DNA from: an uncultured Litoreibacter sp. | GTDB taxonomy: Bacteria > Pseudomonadota > Alphaproteobacteria > Rhodobacterales > Rhodobacteraceae | DNA: 64,000 nucleotides | NCBI GenBank assembly: GCA_947494645.1 | Contig: CANLVO010000002.1 | Span: 552,359-616,358 of the forward strand | Reading direction: 5' to 3' | Shown: piece by piece, positions 49,514 to 58,141 of the stretch | Numbering within the stretch: the stretch's first letter is position 1 | Layout: every line of letters begins with the position of its first letter | Notes under the pieces: model-generated | Seen by the model: only the letters and a program-made list of their open reading frames with translations | What the model was told of the DNA's origin: nothing | The model's database searches: none | Position numbers and translations under genes: made by a program

Positions 49514-51055
49514 ATGACCGACCCGGTCGACGCCACATCCGACAGCCGGGCCATCGTGATCGGCGCGGGCCTTGGTGGGTTGTCTGCAGCGATGCGTTTA
49601 GGGGCAAAGGGTTACGCCGTGACGGTGCTCGACCGGCTCGACCGCGTTGGCGGTCGTGGCAGCTCGATCACGCAGGATGGCCACCGATTCGACCTTGGGC
49701 CAACCATCGTAACAGTCCCGCAAGTGTTCGAGGATCTCTGGTCCGCCTGTGGCCGCGACTTCCACAAAGACGTCGATTTGCGGCCGTTAGAGCCTTTTTA
49801 CGAGGTCCGCTGGCCCGACGGTTCAACCTTCAATGCCTATAGCGACACAGAGAAGATGAAGGCCGAAGTCGCCCGGCTCAACCCTGATGACCTGCCGGGC
49901 TATATGCGGTTTCTCAAAGACAGCCAGAAGCGTTACGTAGTGGGTTACGAAGGGATGCTCACCAAGCCGATGCACCGGATTTGGGAGACCATCAAGGTGC
50001 TGCCGAAATTCGCGCAACTCAGGGCGGACAAATCCATCTACAAGCTGGCCGCCTCACGGGTCAAAGACGAACGCCTCCGCATGGCGCTGTCGTTCCACCC
50101 GCTCTTTATTGGCGGCGATCCAAGCCATGTGACCTCCATCTACGCTTTGGTTGCCTATCTCGAGAAAGAATTCGGCGTCCATTACGCCATGGGCGGGGTA
50201 CAGGCGATTGCTGATGGGATGGCCGCCGTGATCCGCGCCCAAGGCGGCACCATTCGCCACGAGGTTGAGGCCGACGAGGTTCTGATCGAGCGCGGCGCCG
50301 CCAAAGGCGTGCGGCTGACAAGTGGCGAGATCCTCTCCGCCCCACTGGTCGTCAGCAACACCGATGCCGGTCACACCTACAACCACCTGCTGCGCAATCA
50401 TTCACGCAAACGCTGGACCGCTGAAAAGCTAGCCAAGAAAAGATGGTCGATGGGGCTCTATGTCTGGTATTTCGGGACCAAGGGCACGGCAAAGATGTGG
50501 CCTGACCTGGGCCACCATACTATCGTAAATGGACCGCGCTTCACAGGTTTGCTGCACGACATCTTTATGCGGGGCAAACTCTCCGATGACATGAGCCTCT
50601 ATATTCATCGTCCATCAATAACAGACCCTAACGTGGCTCCAAAGGGCGATGATACGTTCTATGTCCTTTCCCCGGTCCCGCATCTGGGATGGAAGAATGC
50701 CGTTGATTGGCAAGCCGAAGAGCCGCGCTACCGCGACAAGGTTGCAGTCGAGCTTGAAAAGGTCATGCCGGGGTTCCGCGACCAGATCTCGACCGAGTTC
50801 GCCTTCACGCCAGAGACCTTCCGCGATCGCTATCTGTCGCCGCATGGTTGTGGCTTCTCCATCGAGCCGCGCATCCTGCAAAGCGCATGGTTCCGCCCTC
50901 ATAATGTCAGCGAGGAGGCCCGCGGCCTGTTTCTGGTGGGTGCTGGGACCCATCCCGGCGCAGGCATGCCCGGTGTGGTTGCCAGCGCCGAGGTGGTGGC
51001 CAGCATGGTGCCCGACGCACCCGTCATGCTTGACCAAAGGATGGCTGCCGAATGA
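49514..51055 (+). CDS. crtI: Phytoene desaturase
   Basis: A 513-residue FAD-dependent desaturase (phytoene to neurosporene in the spheroidene pathway). The dinucleotide fold AIVIGAGLGGLSAAMRLGAKG (about residues 13-33) and C-terminal LFLVGAGTHPGAGMPGVVASAEV are present. GGAG lies about 12 nt upstream of the ATG. The stop overlaps the crtB ATG (51052-51055). Confidence 0.96.
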   Translation: MTDPVDATSDSRAIVIGAGLGGLSAAMRLGAKGYAVTVLDRLDRVGGRGSSITQDGHRFDLGPTIVTVPQVFEDLWSACGRDFHKDVDLRPLEPFYEVRWPDGSTFNAYSDTEKMKAEVARLNPDDLPGYMRFLKDSQKRYVVGYEGMLTKPMHRIWETIKVLPKFAQLRADKSIYKLAASRVKDERLRMALSFHPLFIGGDPSHVTSIYALVAYLEKEFGVHYAMGGVQAIADGMAAVIRAQGGTIRHEVEADEVLIERGAAKGVRLTSGEILSAPLVVSNTDAGHTYNHLLRNHSRKRWTAEKLAKKRWSMGLYVWYFGTKGTAKMWPDLGHHTIVNGPRFTGLLHDIFMRGKLSDDMSLYIHRPSITDPNVAPKGDDTFYVLSPVPHLGWKNAVDWQAEEPRYRDKVAVELEKVMPGFRDQISTEFAFTPETFRDRYLSPHGCGFSIEPRILQSAWFRPHNVSEEARGLFLVGAGTHPGAGMPGVVASAEVVASMVPDAPVMLDQRMAAE

Positions 51056-52080
51056 TTAACCCGAGCGATCTTGAGCATTGCCGCGCCGTGATCCGCACTG
51101 GGTCGCTGTCCTTTCACGCGGCCTCCAAGCTGCTGCCGTCCTCCGTCCGTGACCCAGCCTTGGCGCTTTACGCGTTTTGCCGCTTGGCCGATGACGAGGT
51201 GGATGAAGGCGGTCACAAAGGCCGCGCTGTGCTCGATCTGCAGGACCGGCTCGACAAAGCCTATGCCGGAACTCCGCGTAATGCCCCTGAAGACCGCGCT
51301 TTCTGCGCCATTATCGAGGCGTTTGACATGCCCCGCGCCTTGCCTGAGGCACTGCTCGAAGGGCTCGCTTGGGACGCTGTGGAACGGCGCTATGACACGC
51401 TTTCTGGCGTGCGCGATTATTCCGCACGCGTGGCGGCTGCGGTGGGCGCGATGATGTGCGTGTTGATGCGAGTGCGCGATGCTGACGCCTTGGCGCGGGC
51501 CTGCGATCTCGGCGTCGCAATGCAGCTGACAAATATAGCCCGTGACGTGGGCGAAGACGCTCGGATGGGTCGCATTTACCTGCCGCTCGATTGGTTGAAA
51601 GAAGCGGGAATAGACCCTGAATCCTTCGTACAAGACCCGCAAGCCAGCGCAGAGGTGAAGCGCATGGTGCGCAAACTTCTGTCTGAGGCGCGCAGGCTTT
51701 ATATCCGCTCCGAATCCGGCATCTCAGCCCTGCCAGCGCGGGCACGTACCGGCATTTTCGCGGCGCGCTATATCTATGCAGGCATCGGCGGTGCCATTGC
51801 GCGTAACGGGCATGACAGCGTCAGCTTTCGCGGGCGCACCACGAAGGCGCAGAAGATCGGGCTCATTGGCAAAGCGTCGCTGCGCGCAGCCGCGACCAGC
51901 GTTCTGCCGAAATCCCCGGTGATCTTTGCTCAACCCTTGCCAGAGGTCCGCTTCTTGGTAGAGGCTGCTGCCGACGGCTCTGCTGCCGCCTCCAAGACGC
52001 AAACCCGCGCCGCTGCACTTCTCGATGTGCTGGCCGAGCTCAAAGCGCAGGAGACGTCTCGCGGTATTGCCGCCGAATGA
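51052..52080 (+). CDS. crtB: Phytoene synthase
   Basis: A 342-residue trans-isoprenyl diphosphate synthase that joins two geranylgeranyl diphosphates head-to-head. Both aspartate-rich motifs are present: DDEVDEG (about residue 46) and NIARDVGEDARMGRIYLP (about 162-179). It is co-translated with crtI through a 4-nt overlap; tspO follows after 18 bp. Confidence 0.96.
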   Translation: MINPSDLEHCRAVIRTGSLSFHAASKLLPSSVRDPALALYAFCRLADDEVDEGGHKGRAVLDLQDRLDKAYAGTPRNAPEDRAFCAIIEAFDMPRALPEALLEGLAWDAVERRYDTLSGVRDYSARVAAAVGAMMCVLMRVRDADALARACDLGVAMQLTNIARDVGEDARMGRIYLPLDWLKEAGIDPESFVQDPQASAEVKRMVRKLLSEARRLYIRSESGISALPARARTGIFAARYIYAGIGGAIARNGHDSVSFRGRTTKAQKIGLIGKASLRAAATSVLPKSPVIFAQPLPEVRFLVEAAADGSAAASKTQTRAAALLDVLAELKAQETSRGIAAE

Positions 52081-52098
52081 CCGGGTAAGGACGCACGC

Positions 52099-52578
52099 AT
52101 GGACCTTTTTCTCTTTGCAATTTTCATGATCACTTGTGGCGCGGCAGGTGCGACGGGTGCAATGTTCTCTCCCGGTGAATGGTACGACAAGCTGGATAAG
52201 CCCAGCTGGACCCCGCCCGATTGGGTCTTTCCCGTCGCCTGGACCTCGATCTATCTGCTGATCTCTTTTGCAGGCGCCCGCGTCGCCGGGCTTGACGGCA
52301 GCGGGTACGCGCTGGCGTTCTGGGCCATGCAGGCCGCGTTTTCGACCCTCTGGACCCCGATATTCTTTGGGCTTCATCGCCTCAAGGGTGCGCTCTATGT
52401 GATGGCGCCGCTGTGGCTCGCCGTGCTTGCTGCAACCGTTACCCATTTCCAGCTTGATCTCTGGGCCGGACTGGCTTTCGTGCCGTTCCTGATTTGGGTC
52501 ACCGTTGCGGCTGCGCTGAACTACACTGTGTGGCAGATGAACCCCAACGAAGCACCGCTCGACACCTCGAAAGCCTAA
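52099..52578 (+). CDS. tspO: TspO/MBR family tryptophan-rich sensory protein
   Basis: A 159-residue membrane protein with five helices and conserved Trp/Pro motifs (SPGEWYDKLDKPSWTPPDWVFPVAWTSIYLL). In Rhodobacter sphaeroides TspO (CrtK) is an outer-membrane porphyrin-binding protein that dampens photosynthesis gene expression under oxygen. Its stop overlaps the stop of convergent crtC by 4 nt (52575-52578). Confidence 0.95.
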   Translation: MDLFLFAIFMITCGAAGATGAMFSPGEWYDKLDKPSWTPPDWVFPVAWTSIYLLISFAGARVAGLDGSGYALAFWAMQAAFSTLWTPIFFGLHRLKGALYVMAPLWLAVLAATVTHFQLDLWAGLAFVPFLIWVTVAAALNYTVWQMNPNEAPLDTSKA

Positions 52579-53510
52579 AAGCGCCAGCGCGCCCGCCGGG
52601 GCACGCGCACGGCCAGCATCGGTTTCAACAGCGGCTGCGCATAGCGATCCAAATCCAACGCCTCATGCACCCCTTGGACCACCTTGCCATCCAGCGTGGT
52701 CTGCACCACGGATCGGGAATAAAACGGCGCGTCCAACATCGGCTTGACCTGCCTTGGCGTGGTTCCGGGGTCCGCGCGGGTTTCTCGGCGCAAAGCCCAA
52801 AGCGTGCGCTTGAACGGGGCAGAGGGCGGCGCGCTGACCACTTTGGCCGCGCCCTTTCGGTCAAACCCAATCGCTGCGTCAAGCACCGTGCCGTCGCGCC
52901 GCGTCGCGTCATAGATGCAGGTCGCGCCACCCTTCGTTGGGTAACGCCCCCACGTCCAATAGCTGAAGTCTTCCTCCAGTGTCCGAGTGCCGAAATTCGC
53001 GTCGAAATAGCCATGTCCGTCGAACTGCCAGCCCTTGGCCTCTAGCGCGACTTTGATCCGTGACACAGGGGCAAACGGCCGCCAGACATGCGCGCCATCA
53101 CGGGTCAACGGCAGCTCCACAGAGGTCACCGCCTCCGGCGTAACCGTAATCTGCCCCCGCACGCGTGAGACCAGCGGCAGCGATGACACCTCGTTGATCT
53201 CGATCACCAGCTCCCGCCCGGTCCAGCGCATATGTGACGGGCCAACCTCGAATGTATCCGCGCTTTGGCGCAGGGCAGAGATCCCCCGGTCCGTCATCGT
53301 AAACCGCCCGCCGGGGCCGTATGTGGCGACGTTGATGCAGCAGTGATTGGCCGGGTTGCCGCGCCCGGACCAATGGTACCAAGGCGAGAAAACCGACCCT
53401 ATGAACCCAATGACCGAGACGGCGCGGGTTCCGTCATCGCTGACCCCGTCGACATACCACCACGCGTAGCCGCCTGCCGGGACGTCGAGGTTGAACTGAG
53501 GTCCGTCCAG
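52575..53510 (-). CDS. crtC: Hydroxyneurosporene synthase (acyclic carotenoid 1,2-hydratase); no canonical start codon
   Basis: CrtC adds water across the C1-C2 double bond of acyclic carotenoids. SVFSPWYHWSGRGNPANHCCINVATYGPGG and GYFDANFG...W are diagnostic, and homologous sequence begins near GPQFNLDVPAGGYAWWYVD. In this frame no ATG, GTG or TTG occurs near the 5' end. The nearest in-frame candidate is CTG 53508-53510 with GAGG 4 nt upstream, giving 311 residues and a 112-nt overlap with crtD. The frame is open to 53789, so a -1 frameshift from crtD or a sequence error are alternatives. Identity is firm; the start is not. Confidence 0.88.
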   Translation of the reverse strand: MDGPQFNLDVPAGGYAWWYVDGVSDDGTRAVSVIGFIGSVFSPWYHWSGRGNPANHCCINVATYGPGGRFTMTDRGISALRQSADTFEVGPSHMRWTGRELVIEINEVSSLPLVSRVRGQITVTPEAVTSVELPLTRDGAHVWRPFAPVSRIKVALEAKGWQFDGHGYFDANFGTRTLEEDFSYWTWGRYPTKGGATCIYDATRRDGTVLDAAIGFDRKGAAKVVSAPPSAPFKRTLWALRRETRADPGTTPRQVKPMLDAPFYSRSVVQTTLDGKVVQGVHEALDLDRYAQPLLKPMLAVRVPRRARWRF

Positions 53511-54970
53511 ATCGCCTCGGCCGCGTGCTTGGCGGAGATCGTCGCCATCGGCACGCCTGCCCCCGGATGCGCCCCGCCGCCCACCAGATAGAGGCCCTTC
53601 ATGGCGGTGCGCGCCGTTGGGCGTTTGAACGCCGCCATTATTCCGTGTGGGGATCGCCCGTAAAGAGCGCCGTTCGAGGCGGGAAACATCGCCGCGAAGC
53701 CCTGCGGCGTCGTCAGGCTGTCGGGCGCAGGCTCTGGCATGAAGCTCAGCCCGAACTGCGTCAGGCGCTGAAACGTGGCTGTCTGGCATTGGGCTATGTC
53801 CTTCAAAGTCTCGGGCGTGTCGTCAAAGCTGGGCGGGGCGTTCATGATGGTCTCGAATCGCTCTGGCCCCTGCGGCGTGACGCCGCCAAACCGGTCTTGG
53901 GCACAGAGGTAGATTGTGGCGTCCTGCGGCATCTGCCCCCTGGCCAGCAGTGGAAACTCGGCGTTCACCGCGTCGCTGAAAAAGACGTTATGCGCCGCCA
54001 GATCGCGGCCCTTAGCCTCGGCGGCAAAGCTATGCACACAAGCCGACAGGCTGCGCGGCTCGGTGGCGTGGTCCGGCACGGCGTGGCGCAGGGCCTCCCC
54101 AAGATACCCCTCCTTCAAGGCCCGCGGGTCGCCGTTGAACAGCACCGTGTCGAACCTCTCTCCATCGACAGAAAACCCGCCCCCTGCAGGTGTAATCTCC
54201 GCAACATTTGCACCGTAAACAAAGGACGCGCCGCGCGCCTGCGCCAGCGCTTCAATCGCCACCGCTAGCCGGTGCATGCCGCCCTCGACATGCCAGACGC
54301 CCTGCGCCTCTGCATGCCAGATCAGCGACAGAATCGCGGGCGACGCATCAGGGGAACCGCCCACATAGGTCGCGTACCTGCCGAACAACTGCGCCAGCTT
54401 AGGCTCGCTGAATTGCTTCGCCAACATCTGCGACAGGGTCTGATGCGGGGCCATTGCGGCAATCAAAGACGGGTGGCGCAGCACGGCTTGGGTCAGACCC
54501 AATTGCGTGGGGGCAGCCGCGTGCATCATAGGGGCCTCAAACGCGTCAAACAGCTTCGCCGCCCGCGCGCTGAATGTGCTGAACTCCTGTGCAGCCCTTG
54601 CACCAAACACGTCGGCGACATTCTTTCGGCTCGCCTCAGGGTCGGCCATTAGGTCCAGTTGCGTCCCATCGCGCCAGAAGTGCCGCGCGAGGCAAGGCTC
54701 ACGCACCAGTGTCACGTGGTCGTCCAGCCGCGCACCCGCCTCAGCAAAGAGCGCCTCGAACACGGACTTCATCGTAAGAACCGTAGGCCCTGCATCCACG
54801 GGCCCTGCGCTAGACGGCACGGTCCGCATCTTGCCGCCGGGTGTGGCGTGGCGCTCGAACACGGTCACGTCCAGCCCCTGCGCAGCCAGCCTCAGCGCTG
54901 CTGCCAATCCGCCAATCCCCGCGCCGATAACGGCGACCGAGGCAGGGCGGTCAGGCATGCGGCTCGGCAT
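53399..54970 (-). CDS. crtD: Methoxyneurosporene/hydroxyneurosporene dehydrogenase
   Basis: A 523-residue CrtI-type FAD enzyme that introduces the C3-C4 double bond in spheroidene synthesis. N-terminal VAVIGAGIGGLAAALRLAAQG (about 13-32) and C-terminal LYLVGGGAHPGAGVPMATISAK are intact. ATG 54970 follows an AAAGGGG; the ATG at 54958 would remove four residues. The tail (GGMSTGS...) extends over the 5' part of crtC. Divergent from crtE over a PpsR-site-bearing spacer. Confidence 0.94.
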   Translation of the reverse strand: MPSRMPDRPASVAVIGAGIGGLAAALRLAAQGLDVTVFERHATPGGKMRTVPSSAGPVDAGPTVLTMKSVFEALFAEAGARLDDHVTLVREPCLARHFWRDGTQLDLMADPEASRKNVADVFGARAAQEFSTFSARAAKLFDAFEAPMMHAAAPTQLGLTQAVLRHPSLIAAMAPHQTLSQMLAKQFSEPKLAQLFGRYATYVGGSPDASPAILSLIWHAEAQGVWHVEGGMHRLAVAIEALAQARGASFVYGANVAEITPAGGGFSVDGERFDTVLFNGDPRALKEGYLGEALRHAVPDHATEPRSLSACVHSFAAEAKGRDLAAHNVFFSDAVNAEFPLLARGQMPQDATIYLCAQDRFGGVTPQGPERFETIMNAPPSFDDTPETLKDIAQCQTATFQRLTQFGLSFMPEPAPDSLTTPQGFAAMFPASNGALYGRSPHGIMAAFKRPTARTAMKGLYLVGGGAHPGAGVPMATISAKHAAEAIWTDLSSTSTSRQAATRGGMSTGSAMTEPAPSRSLGS

Positions 54971-55016
54971 AAAGAGGCCCCTTTCCGGGTTGCGGCGTTG
55001 ACAGTTCGTTTCAATC

Positions 55017-55034
55017 TGTCCAGTTTAGTTGACA
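55017..55034. promoter_or_regulatory. PpsR/CrtJ operator at the crtE/crtD promoters
   Basis: TGTCCAGTTTAGTTGACA is an exact TGT-N12-ACA palindrome whose right half is a TTGACA -35 hexamer (55029-55034). With TAAATT (55051-55056) as -10 at 16-bp spacing it forms a plausible sigma70 promoter for crtE. Confidence 0.83.
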
Positions 55035-55041
55035 GATGTGG

Positions 55042-55059
55042 TGTAAGCAATAAATTACG
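55042..55059. promoter_or_regulatory. Degenerate second PpsR/CrtJ half-match at crtE
   Basis: TGTAAGCAATAAATTACG follows the exact operator by 7 bp and fits TGT-N12-AC(A) except for the last base. It covers the predicted -10 of crtE, so a tandem weak site may help cooperative repression, as in the two-site bchC arrangement. Confidence 0.5.
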
Positions 55060-55083
55060 TCACCGGACCAGTGGGAGGCCACC

Positions 55084-55968
55084 ATGGCATTTGCAGAGCG
55101 GATCGACACAGCCATCTCAAGCGCGGTTCGTAGTGGGCAGGCCAGCCCATCCCCGGCCAAGCTGGCTTCTGCATTGCATTACACGGTCACTCCCGGCGGC
55201 GCCCGAATTCGCCCCACCATTCTGCTCAGCGTTGCAGCGGCCTGCGGCGATGACAAACCCGAGCTGGCCGATGCGGCAGCGGCAGCGCTTGAGCTGATCC
55301 ATTGTGCGTCGCTCGTGCATGACGACTTGCCCTGTTTTGACGATGCCGACACGCGGCGCGGCAAGCCCGCCGTGCACCGCGCCTTTGGCGAGCCGCTCGC
55401 GGTTCTGACAGGCGACAGCCTGATCATCATGGCCTTCGAGGTGCTGGCCAATGCTGCCCATTCTGACCCGATGCGGGCCGTGCAGCTAATGAAAGTTCTT
55501 GCCAATCGCACGGGCATGCCCAACGGCATCTGTGCGGGCCAGGGTTGGGAGAGCGAGGACCAGATTGACCTCTCCGCCTATCACCGCGCCAAGACCGGCG
55601 CGCTGTTCATCGCCGCGACCCAGATGGGGGCGATTGCCGCCGGACAAGATGGTGAATTGTGGGAAGAGCTTGGCGCGCGCATTGGCGAGGCGTTCCAGGT
55701 GGCCGACGACCTGCGTGACGCGCTCTATGACGAAGAAACGCTGGGCAAACCTGTAGGCCAGGATGACCTGCACGGGCGGCCCAATGCGGTCAGTGAGTTT
55801 GGTATCGAGGGCGCGATCCAGCGGATGCGCGACATTCTCAGCGGGGCGATTTCCTCCATTCCGAAATGCCCCGGCGAGGCGATGCTGGCCAAGATGGTCA
55901 CCGCGCAGGCAGAGGCGCTGACGCCCATCAAATGGCGTGCCGACCGGGCCGCTGTCCCCGGCGAATAG
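55084..55968 (+). CDS. crtE: Geranylgeranyl diphosphate synthase
   Basis: A 294-residue prenyltransferase that supplies GGPP for carotenoids and the bacteriochlorophyll tail. First aspartate-rich motif VHDDLPCFDDAD (about residue 81-92) and GKPAVHRAFGE are clear; the second is VADDLRDALYDEETL. GGAGG lies 6 nt before the ATG. First gene of crtE-crtF-bchCXYZ-puf. Confidence 0.96.
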   Translation: MAFAERIDTAISSAVRSGQASPSPAKLASALHYTVTPGGARIRPTILLSVAAACGDDKPELADAAAAALELIHCASLVHDDLPCFDDADTRRGKPAVHRAFGEPLAVLTGDSLIIMAFEVLANAAHSDPMRAVQLMKVLANRTGMPNGICAGQGWESEDQIDLSAYHRAKTGALFIAATQMGAIAAGQDGELWEELGARIGEAFQVADDLRDALYDEETLGKPVGQDDLHGRPNAVSEFGIEGAIQRMRDILSGAISSIPKCPGEAMLAKMVTAQAEALTPIKWRADRAAVPGE

Positions 55969-55972
55969 GCTC

Positions 55973-57088
55973 TTGTCCGCCACCTCCGAGACGACCCCGA
56001 ACAGGCGTGGCAGCTTTGGCAACCGCCTCATGGGGTCGCGCAAATTTCAAAGCTGGGCCGCGCATTTTCCGTTGACCCGCCGCCTTGTCCGCAAAGAGGG
56101 CGAGGCGATGTTCGACCTGCTCGCAGGTTTCTGTCATTCGCAGGTTCTGATGGCGCTGGTACAGCTGGATCTGCTCAACATCGTGGGTGAAAAGCCCGCC
56201 ACGGCAAAAGACCTCGCGCAGCAAACCCGCGTACCTGAGGACCGCATGGAAGTGCTGCTCCGTGCGGCTGTTGCGTTGCGGCTGCTCAAGCGAAAATCGC
56301 GCGGCCGGGTGGCGTTGACCCGTTCCGGCGCGGCTCTTTTGGGGGTGCCGGGGCTTACGCAGATGATCTCCCACCACGACGTGCTCTACCGCGATCTCGC
56401 TGACCCGGCTGCCTTTTTTCGCGGGGAAGTTGACACAGAGCTTGCCCGATTCTGGCCCTACGTTTTCGGAGGCGAGATGGACCCGGACGTGGCCGCGACC
56501 TACTCTGATCTCATGGCCGAAAGTCAGGTGCTGGTCGCCGAAGACACGCTGCGGACCGTGCCTTTGAAGGACACGGTCTCTCTCATGGATGTAGGCGGCG
56601 GCACCGGAGCATTTCTGGAAACGGTGGGTCGAAAATATTCCGACATACAGCTTGGCCTGTTCGATCTGCCGCAGGTCGTACCAGAGGCCACCGCGCGGTT
56701 TGCCAAGGCAGGTTTTGAGGCCCGCAGCACAATCCACCCCGGCTCGTTCAAGACTGGCCCGGTGCCGGAAGGCGCCGACACGATCTCCCTCATCCGGGTG
56801 CTCTACGATCATGCCGATGACACGGTCGCTGACCTGCTTGCCAAGTGCTTCGACGCGCTGCCGTCCAATGGACGCTTGCTGATCTCTGAGCCCATGTCGG
56901 GCGGGGCAAAGCCCGACCGCGCCACCGATGTGTATTTCTCGATCTACACGCTGGCGATGCAGACCGGAAAGACGCGGTCGGCGGAGGACATAAAGGCGCT
57001 TTGCGAGGCCGCGGGCTTTGCCGATCTCAAGGTTTATCCAGCCCGCAGATCCTACGTCACGCAGTGCGTTACGGCTCGCAAACCCTAG
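55973..57088 (+). CDS. crtF: Demethylspheroidene/hydroxyneurosporene O-methyltransferase
   Basis: About 371 residues. A class I SAM methyltransferase that methylates the C1 hydroxyl of the carotenoid. The N-terminal dimerisation/winged-helix region carries HFPLTRRL..EGEAMFDLLAGFCHSQVLMA, the SAM motif is SLMDVGGGTGAFLE (about 205-218) and ISEPMSGG follows. The start is uncertain: TTG 55973 lies 4 bp after the crtE stop and gives a normal length; GTG 55937 inside crtE and ATG 56030 are alternatives. Its stop directly abuts the first bchC operator. Confidence 0.93.
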   Translation: MSATSETTPNRRGSFGNRLMGSRKFQSWAAHFPLTRRLVRKEGEAMFDLLAGFCHSQVLMALVQLDLLNIVGEKPATAKDLAQQTRVPEDRMEVLLRAAVALRLLKRKSRGRVALTRSGAALLGVPGLTQMISHHDVLYRDLADPAAFFRGEVDTELARFWPYVFGGEMDPDVAATYSDLMAESQVLVAEDTLRTVPLKDTVSLMDVGGGTGAFLETVGRKYSDIQLGLFDLPQVVPEATARFAKAGFEARSTIHPGSFKTGPVPEGADTISLIRVLYDHADDTVADLLAKCFDALPSNGRLLISEPMSGGAKPDRATDVYFSIYTLAMQTGKTRSAEDIKALCEAAGFADLKVYPARRSYVTQCVTARKP

Positions 57089-57106
57089 TGTCTATTTAAG
57101 TTGACA
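57089..57106. promoter_or_regulatory. PpsR/CrtJ operator 1 at bchC
   Basis: TGTCTATTTAAGTTGACA, exact TGT-N12-ACA, begins at the base after the crtF stop. Its right half is TTGACA (57101-57106), the -35 element of the bchC promoter by analogy with Rhodobacter. Confidence 0.87.
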
Positions 57107-57114
57107 GACAAAAG

Positions 57115-57132
57115 TGTCAGTTTTAACTTACA
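57115..57132. promoter_or_regulatory. PpsR/CrtJ operator 2 at bchC
   Basis: TGTCAGTTTTAACTTACA, exact TGT-N12-ACA, exactly 8 bp after operator 1. It covers the expected -10 position (TAACTT at 57124-57129, 17 bp after the TTGACA). Tandem palindromes 8 bp apart spanning -35 and -10 are the classic cooperative CrtJ arrangement of the bchC promoter. Confidence 0.87.
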
Positions 57133-57202
57133 GATAACAAAAGCATGAGATGCGAGTCTCTTTGCGTCCAAAGCGCGCCGCAACACTCCGGGGAGGGGAC
57201 CA

Positions 57203-58141
57203 TTGCAAGCCACAGCCGTCACATTGAAAGGCCCCAAGGATTTGGACGTCACCAAGCTCGACTTGGCAGACCCAAAACCGGGCGAAATCATTGTGAAAGT
57301 GGCGCATTCGGGGATCTCCACGGGTACCGAGAAGCTGTTCTGGACTGGCGAAATGCCTCCGTTCCCCGGCATGGGCTACCCTTTGGTGCCCGGCTACGAG
57401 GCGGCAGGCGAGGTGATTGAAGCTGGCGCAGAAACACATTTCAAACCGGGCGACCGGGTCTTTGTGCCGGGTGCGAATTGCTACAAGGACGCGTTCGGGC
57501 TGTTTGGTGGGGCGTCAAACCTGCTGGTCACCGACGCCGCCCGCGCCATCGAGATTGACCACACTGGCCCCGAAGGTGCGCTCCTTGCTTTAGCCGCGAC
57601 CGCGCGCCACGCCATTGCCGGGCTGCAAAACACGCCGCCTGATCTGATCGTCGGGCACGGCGTTCTGGGGCGCTTGCTGGCGCGGCTGACATGCCTGTGC
57701 GGTGCACCCGCTCCAACAGTTTGGGAGATTGACCCCGGCCGCCGTGGCGGGGCTGAGGGTTATCAAGTGATCTCTCCCGATGATGATCCGCGCCGCGATT
57801 ACGAGGCGATTTTTGACGTCTCCGGCAGCGCCGCGATCTTGCCCGATCTGATTGGCCGCATCGCCAAGGGCGGCGAGATTGTTTTGGCCGGGTTTTACAA
57901 AGACCCGATCAACTTCGCCTTCCCGCCTGCCTTCATGAAAGAGGCGCGCCTGCGGGTTTCGGCGGAATGGGACCGCGATGATCTGGTCGCCACCCGCGAT
58001 CTGGTTAGCTCCGGCGCGTTGTCGCTGGACGGGCTGATCACACGCCGGGCCGCGGCATCTGACGCGGCAAAAGCTTACGAGACTGCATTCACCGACACGG
58101 ATTGTCTGAAAATGATCCTAGACTGGGAAGGCCACGCATGA
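57203..58141 (+). CDS. bchC: 3-hydroxyethyl bacteriochlorophyllide a dehydrogenase
   Basis: A 312-residue alcohol-dehydrogenase-superfamily protein that oxidises the C3 hydroxyethyl to acetyl, the last bacteriochlorin step. [12 protein letters not shown] and [14 protein letters not shown]-type nucleotide fold (here [14 protein letters not shown]) are visible. The start is TTG 57203, preceded by GGAGGGG about 7 nt upstream; no ATG is available near it. The long leader (57133-57202) follows the two PpsR operators. Stop overlaps bchX by ATGA. Confidence 0.94.
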   Translation: MQATAVTLKGPKDLDVTKLDLADPKPGEIIVKVAHSGISTGTEKLFWTGEMPPFPGMGYPLVPGYEAAGEVIEAGAETHFKPGDRVFVPGANCYKDAFGLFGGASNLLVTDAARAIEIDHTGPEGALLALAATARHAIAGLQNTPPDLIVGHGVLGRLLARLTCLCGAPAPTVWEIDPGRRGGAEGYQVISPDDDPRRDYEAIFDVSGSAAILPDLIGRIAKGGEIVLAGFYKDPINFAFPPAFMKEARLRVSAEWDRDDLVATRDLVSSGALSLDGLITRRAAASDAAKAYETAFTDTDCLKMILDWEGHA

